NCBI GenBank assembly: GCA_050945315.1
Contig: JBMNSS010000032.1
Location: 1 to 20,522, forward strand
Reading direction: 5' to 3'
DNA length: 20,522 nt
Source: DTU080 sp050945315
GTDB lineage: Bacteria > Bacillota > Limnochordia > DTU080
The notes beneath the pieces were generated by a model. That model was not told the origin of the DNA. It worked only from the letters and a program-made list of their open reading frames with translations, and did no database searches. The position numbers were made by a program, and so were the translations under genes. Shown piece after piece: positions 7,608 through 15,218 of the stretch. Within the stretch, counting starts at the first letter, position 1; each line of letters starts with the position of its first letter.

Positions 7608-8591
7608 TTAGTAACTTAGGAGTTCTCGAAGAACGATCTCCAGTTGTCTCTCCCCAGGCAGCAGCTCCGCTTCCGCCGACTGGCTGTAGGGCATGGCAGG
7701 GATGTCAGGTGCGGCAAGTCTTTTCACCGGGGCATCGAGATAGAGAAAACACTGATCGGCTACGATGGCCGCGATCTCGCCTCCTATTCCCCCGGTGAGG
7801 TTATCCTCATGGGCGATAAGCACCCGTCCGGTCTTGCGGACCGATTGCACAATCGCCGCCTCGTCCATGGGATGCAGTGTTCTCAGATCCAGCACCTCGA
7901 CGGAGAGCCCTTCGACAGCCAGGCGTTCAGCTACGGCAAGAGCGTCATGAACCATCATACCGTAAGTGACGACTGTGGCTTGACTGCCTTTATGCTTAAT
8001 ATCTGCCTTTCCTATCCGGATCATATGCTCGGCGTCAGGGACATCCCCTTTGATCAATCGATAGGACCGCTTGTGTTCGAGGAACAATACGGGATCCGGA
8101 TCAGCAACGGCTGCCGTCAGCAATCCTTTCAGGTCATAGGGCGTGCTCGGCACTACGATCTTCAGACCCGGTGTGCCGAAAAACAGAGCCTCAATGCTCT
8201 GAGAGTGATACAAACCTCCGCCGATCCCGGCTCCGTAGGGAGCGCGGATGACGATGGGACATGCATAGCCGTTGTTGGAACGGTAGCGGATCTTAGCCGC
8301 TTCATTGATAATCTGGTCAATTGCCGAATGGATGAAGTCGGCAAATTGTATCTCGGCTACCGGTCTTAATCCGGCCATGGCGGCCCCGACGGCGATGCCG
8401 ACGATGCTTGATTCAGCCAACGGCGTGTCGATCACCCTCTGTTCACCGAACTCTTCGATCAGCCCATCGGTCGCATGGAATACCCCGCCTGCCCGACCAA
8501 CATCCTCGCCCAGCACGATGATACTCGGGTCTCTACGCATCAGGCTGATGAGTGTCTCGCGTATGGTTTCGATCATGTTTTTTTCCGCCAT
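7608..8591 (-). CDS. bkdAB: Branched-chain 2-oxoacid dehydrogenase E1 beta subunit
   Basis: A 327-residue E1beta subunit, the usual length. It opens MAEKNMIETIRETLISLMRRDPSI-VLGEDVG, followed by GVFHATDGL, the block RVIDTPLAESSIVGIAVGAAMAG, and FADFIHSAIDQIINEAAKIRYRS, all standard for the transketolase-like pyrimidine-binding half of E1. The ORF stays open upstream to 8726, but that extension lies inside the E1alpha gene and is not family-like. The ATG at 8591 comes one base after the E1alpha stop, behind an AGGA site, so the subunits are coupled. With E1alpha it forms the thiamine diphosphate alpha2beta2 enzyme that decarboxylates the oxoacids from Val, Leu and Ile. Confidence 0.93.
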   Translation of the reverse strand: MAEKNMIETIRETLISLMRRDPSIIVLGEDVGRAGGVFHATDGLIEEFGEQRVIDTPLAESSIVGIAVGAAMAGLRPVAEIQFADFIHSAIDQIINEAAKIRYRSNNGYACPIVIRAPYGAGIGGGLYHSQSIEALFFGTPGLKIVVPSTPYDLKGLLTAAVADPDPVLFLEHKRSYRLIKGDVPDAEHMIRIGKADIKHKGSQATVVTYGMMVHDALAVAERLAVEGLSVEVLDLRTLHPMDEAAIVQSVRKTGRVLIAHEDNLTGGIGGEIAAIVADQCFLYLDAPVKRLAAPDIPAMPYSQSAEAELLPGERQLEIVLRELLSY

Positions 8592-8592
8592 A

Positions 8593-9597
8593 TCAATCAT
8601 CTTCCTCTGCGAAGACAAACCGAGACGCGGCCTCTGGGGTGAGGTCCAGCGCAGCCGACGCTCTGTTTGCGGCTTCGGCCACTTCATCACGAATCTGTTC
8701 TTGCCACTCTTGCGCTTCAGCTTCACTCAGCAATCCGTTGGACATCAGATAGCCACCGAAGCGTATCAGAGGGTCTTTCGTCTGCCATTCTTCCAGCTCA
8801 GCCCGTGATCGATAGCGTCGATCGTCATCATTTGAGGTGTGTGGCACCAGTCGATAGGTTCGGGCCTCAATCAGCGTCGGCCCCTCTCCTCGGCGTGCCC
8901 TCTGTACCGCCTCACGAGTGGCTTCGTAGACGGCCAGGGGATCGTTCCCGTCTACGGATAGGCTCGGCAATCCATAGGCGGAGGCCCGGTCGGCCACATT
9001 GGGCACCGGGGACTGCTGCCGGAAGGGAACCGAAATGGCGTAATAGTTGTTCTCACAGAAAAAGATCACCGGCAGGCGATGGATACCTGCGAAACTCAAG
9101 GCCTCATGGAAATCACCTTTACTGGTTGCCCCGTCGCCGAAGGAGACGAAGGCGAGCGCATCTTCACCGGCCATCCTTGCCGCCAGGGCACAGCCCACGG
9201 CATGAGGCAACTGGGTGGCCACTACACTGGAGGCGGTTACAATGCGTAGTCGAGGATAGCTCCAGTGTCGGGGCATTTGACGGCCCCCGCTACCGGGATC
9301 ATCGGCTTTGGCGAACTCCCCCAGAAAGATCTCATAGCAACTGATCCCCAGCGTGAGCGTCAGAGCCGTATCACGATAGTACGGCAGAATCCAATCAACC
9401 CCCGGGCGCAGAGTCCAGGCCGCACCCACTTGGGCTGCTTCGTGACCCTGTCCCCCCACCGTAAACTGGGTTTTTCCTTGCCGCACCAGCACAAAGGCTC
9501 GTTCATCGACGGCTCTGGCCGTCAGCATCAGACGATACATCCGGCGCACGTCGTCATCGCTCAGCTGAAGTCTTTGATGGGGCAATCTCTCCGACAC
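8593..9597 (-). CDS. bkdAA: Branched-chain 2-oxoacid dehydrogenase E1 alpha subunit
   Basis: A 334-residue thiamine diphosphate-binding subunit. The cofactor motif GDGATSKGDFHEALSFAG...ENNYYAIS lies at about residues 149-185. GGRQMPRHW and the phosphorylation-loop-like stretch RLVPHTSNDDDRRYR are typical of branched-chain rather than pyruvate E1alpha (which normally has YHGHS-x-DP). I chose the GTG at 9597, six bases after AGGAG; the ATG at 9602 is out of frame. The exported-protein gene ends 13 bases upstream and E1beta starts one base after the stop. The complex supplies isobutyryl-, isovaleryl- and 2-methylbutyryl-CoA, which start branched fatty acids or feed amino-acid catabolism. Confidence 0.92.
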   Translation of the reverse strand: MSERLPHQRLQLSDDDVRRMYRLMLTARAVDERAFVLVRQGKTQFTVGGQGHEAAQVGAAWTLRPGVDWILPYYRDTALTLTLGISCYEIFLGEFAKADDPGSGGRQMPRHWSYPRLRIVTASSVVATQLPHAVGCALAARMAGEDALAFVSFGDGATSKGDFHEALSFAGIHRLPVIFFCENNYYAISVPFRQQSPVPNVADRASAYGLPSLSVDGNDPLAVYEATREAVQRARRGEGPTLIEARTYRLVPHTSNDDDRRYRSRAELEEWQTKDPLIRFGGYLMSNGLLSEAEAQEWQEQIRDEVAEAANRASAALDLTPEAASRFVFAEEDD

Positions 9598-9610
9598 GGC
9601 ATTCTCCTAT

Positions 9611-10150
9611 CTAACGCCAATTAAAGGTGTTTACGGCTCTGATCCAGTAGCGGTGGGTATCCCCCGCATAGTCCTTTTGATTGCACCACAATTCCAAGAA
9701 AGCGGCGTCTGCTCCTTTGAGATAAACGACAAGGCGAATCATGGCCGCAGTGCCTGCGGGAGTCTGTCCGGTTGCCACCAGGAACTTGGCCTTCACTCCG
9801 CGGGACGTGGTGATGTCTTTTTCTTCAGTGACCTTGACGTTGGAGAGCACGTGTTGCCAGCGCCCGAGTGCCGCCTGTTTGATGCTCGCATAGCCTCCTT
9901 TAACATTGGCTACGGAGCTGATGCGAATTATGGGGCCGTCTTTTTTCAGAGTTATCTCTAAGGAGCGCTCTTGAAAAATGCTTTTTGGAGCATAGGATTC
10001 GGCCTTGGACGGTACGTACAGCTCATACTTGGGATCGTCATCCCAATACCACCAATACTCCGCATCTTCAGTGAGGTAGTACTCTCCTGCCTGTACTCCC
10101 ATAGCGGTCAGTACCACAAGAAGCAAGATCAGCGTTACGCGCCGCGGCAT
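9611..10150 (-). CDS. Small exported protein of unknown function heading the bkd-lipB operon
   Basis: A 179-residue protein that I do not recognise. It has a clean signal peptide (MPRRVTLILLLVVLTAMGVQAGEYY, cleavage after VQA) and a mature part with WWYWDDDPKY near the start, a central ITLKKDGPIIRISS segment and a C-terminal WIRAVNTFNWR. The alternation of short strands and one helix is loosely like PsbP/DcrB-type small periplasmic or lipoprotein domains, but there is no lipobox cysteine. The ATG at 10150 is preceded by GGAGG at 8 bases; the frame is open to 10207 but the signal peptide and ribosome site fix the start. Only 13 bases separate it from the E1alpha gene, so it is co-transcribed with the dehydrogenase, though no functional link is evident. 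Confidence 0.8.
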   Translation of the reverse strand: MPRRVTLILLLVVLTAMGVQAGEYYLTEDAEYWWYWDDDPKYELYVPSKAESYAPKSIFQERSLEITLKKDGPIIRISSVANVKGGYASIKQAALGRWQHVLSNVKVTEEKDITTSRGVKAKFLVATGQTPAGTAAMIRLVVYLKGADAAFLELWCNQKDYAGDTHRYWIRAVNTFNWR

Positions 10151-10386
10151 CTTCTCATCCTCCAATACATGATGGAAGTGTACAAGTATGAAAGGCCTTC
10201 TATGCAAACCTGCAGGTGTCCTGCATTGTTTATCCTCACGGTGGGCACGTTCCCATGGTACCCTTCGGATCCAAGTCTCAAACCTTGTTCACCGCAAATA
10301 TCAGGGCTCGGCGCATGTAGCGAGCGAAACTGGGGCACACAATAGCCTGAGATCGGAATATATCCCGGACAAGGAGGCAGGTTGCA
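10151..10386. other. Divergent intergenic region between the bkd operon and the CotF-like genes
   Basis: This 236-base gap must contain the promoters of two divergent units. It contains a perfect 10-base palindrome ACCTGCAGGT (10208-10217) nested between ATGCA (10202-10206) and TGCAT (10222-10226), and a GCTCG/CGAGC hairpin around 10307-10325. I found no convincing sigma-A -35/-10 pair and no clear sporulation sigma (E, G or K) promoter on the coat-gene side, although such weak consensus sites are easy to miss. A strong AAGGAGG (10371-10377) belongs to the first CotF-like gene. Confidence 0.4.
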
Positions 10387-10650
10387 TTGTCTCAGCTGAC
10401 GCAACGAGAGTTCCTGTTCTTAGATGATGCGCTGCAGGCAGCCCAACTGGAAAGCAAGTGCTTTGCCGATTTGGCTCAGCGTTGTCAAGAACCGGTGCTT
10501 CGCGAGCTATGTACGAATCTCGCCCAGATGCATCAGCGCCATTGCGAACGTATGGCGCAGTACATGAAAAGCGGTCAAGGACAGCAACCGCAGAATCAGC
10601 AGCTTCATCAGTGGATGCAGAGCCAGCCCGCATATATGGGTCAAGGCTAG
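10387..10650 (+). CDS. Small CotF-like spore coat protein
   Basis: An 87-residue helical protein resembling a short CotF (spore coat protein F) domain: LDDALQAAQLESKCFADLAQRCQEP-LRELCTNLAQMHQRHCERMAQYM, a two-helix ferritin-like pattern, followed by a Gln-rich tail (QGQQPQNQQLHQWMQSQ). It has three cysteines, which could cross-link in the coat. The start is TTG at 10387, chosen because AAGGAGG lies 9 bases upstream and no ATG or GTG fits. It comes 18 bases before a second CotF-like gene. CotF-type proteins are found in spore-forming Bacillota, so this gene is part of the evidence for sporulation. The family call is at the level of a pattern match. Confidence 0.7.
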   Translation: MSQLTQREFLFLDDALQAAQLESKCFADLAQRCQEPVLRELCTNLAQMHQRHCERMAQYMKSGQGQQPQNQQLHQWMQSQPAYMGQG

Positions 10651-10667
10651 ACGGGGGTGTTTGAGGT

Positions 10668-11057
10668 ATGTCGACCGGCTTGACCGATAAAGACATTCTT
10701 TCATCCGGTTTGCTGGCTATCAAGCACATGGCGATGCTTTACAATGACGTAGCCAGTCAGACCGATGATCCAAAGCTTGTGCAAGAAATGAGTGAAATGA
10801 TCAACGAAGAGCACCACGCTCGGATTCGGGTCTTTGAGGCCATGCGACAAAGAGGTTGGTACAACCCCAAGCCGATAGATCAGCAACAGTTGCATCAGGC
10901 GCAGCAGCAACTGACGTCAAATCAAGGCCAGCAATCGTGGGGCGTGACACCGCAGAGTCCAGTCTGGCAACAGCAAGCGCAATCTCCGCAACAGCCGCCT
11001 TCCTGGCAAGCTCAGACCAACTGGCCGGGAATGACACAGACGGCCAACCGTCCGTGA
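10668..11057 (+). CDS. CotF-domain spore coat protein with Gln-rich tail
   Basis: A 129-residue protein. Residues 1-70 fit the CotF domain well: LTDKDILSSGLLAIKHMAMLYNDVASQTDDPKLVQEMSEMINEEHHARIRVFEAMRQRGWYNPKP, with the typical 'K...Y...A.....P.L...........H...I...M...GWY' spacing. Residues 72-129 are low-complexity Gln/Pro/Trp sequence with repeated QQ and W. It starts with ATG 10 bases after GGGGG. It forms an operon with the preceding small CotF-like gene. Both probably go into the spore coat or a related ferritin-like surface structure. Downstream the transcript meets a 16-bp hairpin shared with the convergent amidohydrolase operon. Confidence 0.8.
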   Translation: MSTGLTDKDILSSGLLAIKHMAMLYNDVASQTDDPKLVQEMSEMINEEHHARIRVFEAMRQRGWYNPKPIDQQQLHQAQQQLTSNQGQQSWGVTPQSPVWQQQAQSPQQPPSWQAQTNWPGMTQTANRP

Positions 11058-11060
11058 CGG

Positions 11061-11099
11061 AAAAGACAGAGGGTGCCATCAGCGATGGTGCCCTCTGTC
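11061..11099 (-). terminator. Long terminator hairpin shared by convergent operons
   Basis: A 16-bp stem (11065-11080 with 11084-11099; two G-T wobbles) with a three-base loop AGC. On the minus strand it is followed by TCTTTTCC-like sequence (TTTT at 11064-11061), so it should end the arsR-kamA-amidohydrolase transcript; its arm includes the stop codon of the amidohydrolase. On the plus strand it lies 8 bases after the CotF stop, with no T-run, and may slow read-through. Confidence 0.75.
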
Positions 11100-12422
11100 G
11101 GATCGCAACCAACGACCCGTTGGTTCTCCCACGGGCTCGCCGTTACGAGCCACTGTTTGACCGCGCACCAGTGTTGCCACCGGCAATCCCCTTCCCCGCC
11201 AATCGGCGAACGGGCTGCTACGAGCCAAGCTGTGTAATCGTTCGTTTTGCACGTGCCAGGGCCTTTCAAGATCCACGATGGCGATATCAGCCATGGCGCC
11301 CGGGCGGAGGTGTCCTTTTCCGGAGAGGCCGAAGATGGCCGCCGGACGAGCGCAACACCAGCGCACAATATCACACAGAGTACATTTGCCCCGATGCACT
11401 GCTTCCAGCATCAAAGGCAACAGCGTCTCCACACCCGGAGCTCCTCCCGGAGCGTTCCAGATGTCGGCAGCTTTTTCTTCGGGAAGATGAGGCGCGTGAT
11501 CCGTCGCTATGGTATCGAGTGCTCCGGTGTGCAGGCCTTGCCACAGTTGGTCTTGATCCCTTTGCCGGCGTATGGGCGGTAGGACCTTCATCGCCGTACC
11601 GATGGTTGAGAAATCCTCTTCGGTCAAGAACAGATATGGCGGACAGGTTTCGCCGGTCACCGGCCATCCGGCGGCTTTGGCTTCGCTTATCATCTCTACG
11701 GCTCCGGCGAGACTAACATGAGCGATATGCACCTTGGCTCCTGTCTCTCCGGCCAGGCGACATATGCTCGCCGTAGCTGACAACTCGCCGAATTCCGGCC
11801 GTGACGCCAGCAAGTGGTGATAACCGCTCCCCGATTCCTTGGCCCGGGCGGTCCAATGCTCGATGACCTCGCGCTCTTCGGCATGCACCACGACCGGGAG
11901 GCCGTTTTTCGCCAGGACAGTGAACACATCAAGGAGTTGTCCCCATCCCGGGGCCTGCAGACCGCCCGTTGTCGGGCCCAAAAACAGCTTGAAGCCCATG
12001 ACACCCGCTTTGATGATCTGCGACAACTCCTGACAAGCTTCGGGTGTCAAGGCGGCATACAACCCAACATCGACTTGGGCTCCTCCCTCAATGAGCCGAC
12101 CCTTGTGGAATACGGTCTCGGCGTCCACCACGGGTGGCAGGGTGTTAGGCATGTCGATGACCGTGGTGACACCTCCGCAAGCCGCGGCTTGCGTGCCGCT
12201 GGCTATGGTTTCTTTGTGCGTTAACCCCGGCTCTCGCAGGTGTACGTGTGCGTCGATGAGACCCGGCAAGACATAAAGCCCGTCAGCATCAATGACCTGT
12301 CGGGCGGAACAGGTTTGGCCGGGAGCCAATAGCCTGGTCACTATCCCATCGCGTATGGCAATGTCAGCTCTAAAAAGCGTACGAGGCGTGACGATTGTTC
12401 CGCCCCGGATCAGAGTATCCAT
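11079..12422 (-). CDS. pyrC: Dihydroorotase-family cyclic amidohydrolase
   Basis: A 447-residue cytosolic zinc amidohydrolase. Metal ligands: HVH (about residues 59 and 61) in GLIDAHVHLREPG, Lys in GFKLFLG (presumed carboxylated), His in VVVHAEE and KVHIAHVS, and Asp in ATDHAPH. The blocks REPGLTHKETIASGT, DMPNTLPP and GAPGVETLLPLML fit dihydroorotase rather than allantoinase or hydantoinase, so conversion of carbamoyl-aspartate to dihydroorotate is the default call. No other pyrimidine gene is nearby; it sits last in an operon with lysine 2,3-aminomutase, so a different cyclic amide substrate is possible. The ATG at 12422 overlaps the kamA stop by one base (TGATG) and AAGGAG lies 11 bases upstream; a GTG one codon earlier would have 8-base spacing. 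Confidence 0.82.
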   Translation of the reverse strand: MDTLIRGGTIVTPRTLFRADIAIRDGIVTRLLAPGQTCSARQVIDADGLYVLPGLIDAHVHLREPGLTHKETIASGTQAAACGGVTTVIDMPNTLPPVVDAETVFHKGRLIEGGAQVDVGLYAALTPEACQELSQIIKAGVMGFKLFLGPTTGGLQAPGWGQLLDVFTVLAKNGLPVVVHAEEREVIEHWTARAKESGSGYHHLLASRPEFGELSATASICRLAGETGAKVHIAHVSLAGAVEMISEAKAAGWPVTGETCPPYLFLTEEDFSTIGTAMKVLPPIRRQRDQDQLWQGLHTGALDTIATDHAPHLPEEKAADIWNAPGGAPGVETLLPLMLEAVHRGKCTLCDIVRWCCARPAAIFGLSGKGHLRPGAMADIAIVDLERPWHVQNERLHSLARSSPFADWRGRGLPVATLVRGQTVARNGEPVGEPTGRWLRSDRGHHR

Positions 12423-13774
12423 CACTGCTTCCGCTCCTTAGGACAACCGTTATGGCAGACAGCCCGTTGGGTATTGTCCGGTGTCATCATCTCAGACCGA
12501 CCGGCGGGCCGAGGATATATTTCCGGTTCGATCAGGGGACTGCCACGCTGCACCAGGCCCGCCACCCCCCGCTGTGGCGCAGCCTCTTGACAATAGCGGC
12601 ACGTCTTCGGATCGTGGGTATCGCCCCACTCCGGTTCGGGATAGGAGACTATGCGACCCTCATAGTTGCGCAGCACCGTCTTGCTCGGCGACTGTGAGAG
12701 AACGTAGTTGGGTGCGACCGGGATCTTTCCCCCTCCCCCGGGAGCATCCACCACAAATGTGGGGACCGCATAGCCTGAGACGTGTCCTCGAAGATGCTCG
12801 ATGATCTCAATCCCTTTTGATATCGGGGTACGGAAACGCTCCAGCCCCTCAGACAGATCGCACTGATATAGATAGTACGGGCGAATTCGTGCCTTGACCA
12901 GAGCCAGGACCAGACTCTTTTGTACGTTTCCACAGTCATTGACACCGCGCAACAAGACCGTCTGGTTTCCCAGGGGCACGCCCGCGTCCACGAGGCGACC
13001 GCATGCGGCGACGGCGTCAGCGGTCAATTCCACAGGATGGTTGAAGTGCGTATTGACCCAGACGGGATGGTGTTTACGCAGCATCTCACAAAACTCAGAC
13101 GTGATGCGGAACGGATTCGTCACCGGCATGCGCGTCCCTATGCGGATCACTTCCACGTGAGGAATCTCTCGCAGCCGACTCAGGATGTAGTCTAATCGGG
13201 AGTCTGACAGTGACAGCGGATCGCCCCCGGACAGCAACACATCGCGAACCGCCGGAGTGGCTCGAATGTAGTCCAGCGCCCGCTCAAGTGCATCCTTGGT
13301 GATACATCCCTCTTTGGCACCCACCAACCGGCGACGAGTGCAATGGCGGCAATAAGTCGCACACATCTCTGTCACGAGGAGCAGTACGCGATCCGGGTAG
13401 CGATGAGTGAGAAATGGAGTCGGCGAGTCAGCATCTTCATGCAGGGGATCATGAAGGTCATAGGCCCCCGGTTTGCCTTCCTGTTCCACAGGTACGGCTT
13501 GAAGGCGGACGGGGCATTGTGCATCATCCGGATCCATCAACAGAGCGTAGTAAGGCGTGACACCAACCGCGAAAGTACCCCGGGCCTGTTTGCACGCGGC
13601 TGTCTCAGACGGAGTCAGATTGATGACCTGACTCAGTTCCTCGCAGGTGCGCAGTCGGTTGCGCATCTGCCATCTCCAGTCTTGCCACAACTCGGAAGGG
13701 ATTTCCCGCCACAGCGAGATCTCCCGATGATCGCGCATGATACACAGATCACTCCTTATCGGTTTCCGTTTCAT
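12422..13774 (-). CDS. kamA: Lysine 2,3-aminomutase
   Basis: A 450-residue radical SAM/PLP enzyme that converts L-lysine to L-beta-lysine. Seen directly: the [4Fe-4S] motif CATYCRHC (Cys138, 142, 145), the PLP lysine in APGGGGKIPVAPNY (Lys350), and SGGDP. The two aspartates that hold the lysine side-chain amine in the Clostridium enzyme are kept: Asp306 in YQCDLS and Asp343 in VVDAPG; the glutamate 2,3-aminomutases have Lys and Asn at these sites. This supports lysine as substrate. An ATG at 13738 is an alternative start (AAGGAG 13 bases upstream, and MRDHREISLW matches family N-termini); the ATG at 13774 has only a weak site. The C-terminal tail keeps CRYC-like cysteines (CRYCQEA). It lies between the ATP-grasp-like gene (10-base gap) and the amidohydrolase (1-base overlap). 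Confidence 0.93.
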   Translation of the reverse strand: MKRKPIRSDLCIMRDHREISLWREIPSELWQDWRWQMRNRLRTCEELSQVINLTPSETAACKQARGTFAVGVTPYYALLMDPDDAQCPVRLQAVPVEQEGKPGAYDLHDPLHEDADSPTPFLTHRYPDRVLLLVTEMCATYCRHCTRRRLVGAKEGCITKDALERALDYIRATPAVRDVLLSGGDPLSLSDSRLDYILSRLREIPHVEVIRIGTRMPVTNPFRITSEFCEMLRKHHPVWVNTHFNHPVELTADAVAACGRLVDAGVPLGNQTVLLRGVNDCGNVQKSLVLALVKARIRPYYLYQCDLSEGLERFRTPISKGIEIIEHLRGHVSGYAVPTFVVDAPGGGGKIPVAPNYVLSQSPSKTVLRNYEGRIVSYPEPEWGDTHDPKTCRYCQEAAPQRGVAGLVQRGSPLIEPEIYPRPAGRSEMMTPDNTQRAVCHNGCPKERKQ

Positions 13775-13784
13775 ACTGATCCGT

Positions 13785-15206
13785 CTATCTCACCGCCACC
13801 GGCAGCATGACAGCCTCGCTCATGCCGTGGATCATCTTCTTGTTAAGCGGCACGACGGTGGCCAGAATCCCGGCCAATACAGGGCTGTCACCGATCACGT
13901 AGTAGTAGGGACACAAGCGTGCCCGTCCGTGCATTCGCCGTATGGTACCTGTCTCGAAGTCGTAGTAGGAAACGCTCATTTTCCGGCCTTTGTGGAACTC
14001 CTGCAGGATATGCGGTGTCTGTTCGAAGGCAGCCAACGCTTCACCGATAACACTTTCCCAATCTTGCGAGGAAACGTCATGTCCAATGGTTACCCCTCGG
14101 CTTCCCCAAGCTGTCGGGGAGAATCCGGAAGGCTTGATAACCAGTTGGCGTTCGCGCTGTGTCGCTTGTGCGAGTTGCCGGAAATCCGTGACGGGTAAGC
14201 CGCCCAGGTTCAGGTTCGGGATCACTGCGTGAGAGGGCACGGGGCGAGGGTCCATGACCCAGGTCTGAGGAAGTATCTTCCGCAGTGAGCTCATGGCCGA
14301 TTCACCCAATGCCTCACGCCAGGTTTCCGACAGCACCGGATGATGGAGCAGGGCAAACAAAAGCTTCTCCTCAAGATGGTGTTTCAGCGGCGGAGTGACC
14401 GCCACCATCTCTTTGCGAATAGCATACAGGATCAGATCGATCTGCGGTATGTTTTTCAGGTCAAACAACTCGAAGAACCTATAGAGGATGTCGATCTTCT
14501 CGCCGCCGAGCATTAGCTTGTCTTCGCAGAAGACAAGATCCTTGGGATGACAGACCTGAGTGCGCAACCCGCACTTCGTCAGCTGTTGCGCCAGCCAATC
14601 CATTTCACCTCGGTAGTCGTTGGATTCGTCACTGACCGTCACGACGACAAAAGGATCGGCCGTTTGGGGGTCTAGCTCACGTAGGGCGGCGGCGAAGGAG
14701 CAAATGATGCCGTCGGATCCTCCAACAAGCTCAAAGCCCATGGCTGAATACTGTTGCGTCAAAAACGCCAGGAGCCCCATTCCTCCCGGTACCGAGTCAA
14801 GTTCGGTCACGGCGAGTCCTTCCTCCGTGATCAACACATCGGGCCGTATCACCACGGGCACGTGCGTTCTGAAGCGGTTGAGGCGGGCATACTCCAACAC
14901 CGTTTCCGGCTTCCCCTGATCGAGATACTCATGATAGAAGCCGGGGATGCTGCCTCTCACGCTGCGGCTATAGAGTCGGTTGGCGGCAACATAAAAGGCG
15001 TAGAACACCTCTCCCAGCTCACGCAGCATCTCCACAGTCTCTTTGTCGATGAAAAGCGGCTCCGGAGACAGACGGAAGGTACTGTTTTGCTCGGGGTGCA
15101 CCGCACGTTGGGGCCCGGCGAAAAGCTCCAAGCCTGCCATGGCATGGTTTAGCTGCAACACTCGTTCTTTTTGAGCATCCCCCTTGTTCGGGGCAGTCGA
15201 TGACAT
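13785..15206 (-). CDS. Divergent ATP-grasp-like (glutathionylspermidine synthase-like) protein of unknown function
   Basis: I recognise no named family for this 473-residue soluble protein. Two regions look like a permuted ATP-grasp enzyme: VVIRPDVLITEEGLAVTELDSVPGG (residues 118-142; compare 'R-x-D-x-x-x-x-x-G-x-x-x-x-E-x-n' in glutathionylspermidine synthase and type-2 permuted ATP-grasps) and VIKPSGFSPTAWGSRGVTIG (about 354-374; lysine plus glycine-rich ATP loop), followed by ILQEFHKG and a basic, Tyr-rich end (RLCPYYYVIG). If real, it would join a carboxylate to an amine using ATP. The start ATG has GGGAGG 7 bases upstream and comes 12 bases after arsR; kamA follows by 10 bases. That makes beta-lysine, the KamA product, a reasonable guess for a substrate, but this is inference from neighbours. 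Confidence 0.6.
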   Translation of the reverse strand: MSSTAPNKGDAQKERVLQLNHAMAGLELFAGPQRAVHPEQNSTFRLSPEPLFIDKETVEMLRELGEVFYAFYVAANRLYSRSVRGSIPGFYHEYLDQGKPETVLEYARLNRFRTHVPVVIRPDVLITEEGLAVTELDSVPGGMGLLAFLTQQYSAMGFELVGGSDGIICSFAAALRELDPQTADPFVVVTVSDESNDYRGEMDWLAQQLTKCGLRTQVCHPKDLVFCEDKLMLGGEKIDILYRFFELFDLKNIPQIDLILYAIRKEMVAVTPPLKHHLEEKLLFALLHHPVLSETWREALGESAMSSLRKILPQTWVMDPRPVPSHAVIPNLNLGGLPVTDFRQLAQATQRERQLVIKPSGFSPTAWGSRGVTIGHDVSSQDWESVIGEALAAFEQTPHILQEFHKGRKMSVSYYDFETGTIRRMHGRARLCPYYYVIGDSPVLAGILATVVPLNKKMIHGMSEAVMLPVAVR

Positions 15207-15218
15207 TCAGTCGCCTCC

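Noticed and set aside
8592..8726. N-terminal extension of E1beta up to 8726
   Set aside because: It lies wholly within the E1alpha gene, has no family similarity, and the ATG at 8591 follows the E1alpha stop directly.
8667..9344. Plus-strand reading frame opposite the E1alpha gene (225 codons)
   Set aside because: Very rich in Arg, His and Pro, and antisense to a clearly conserved gene; no start signal.
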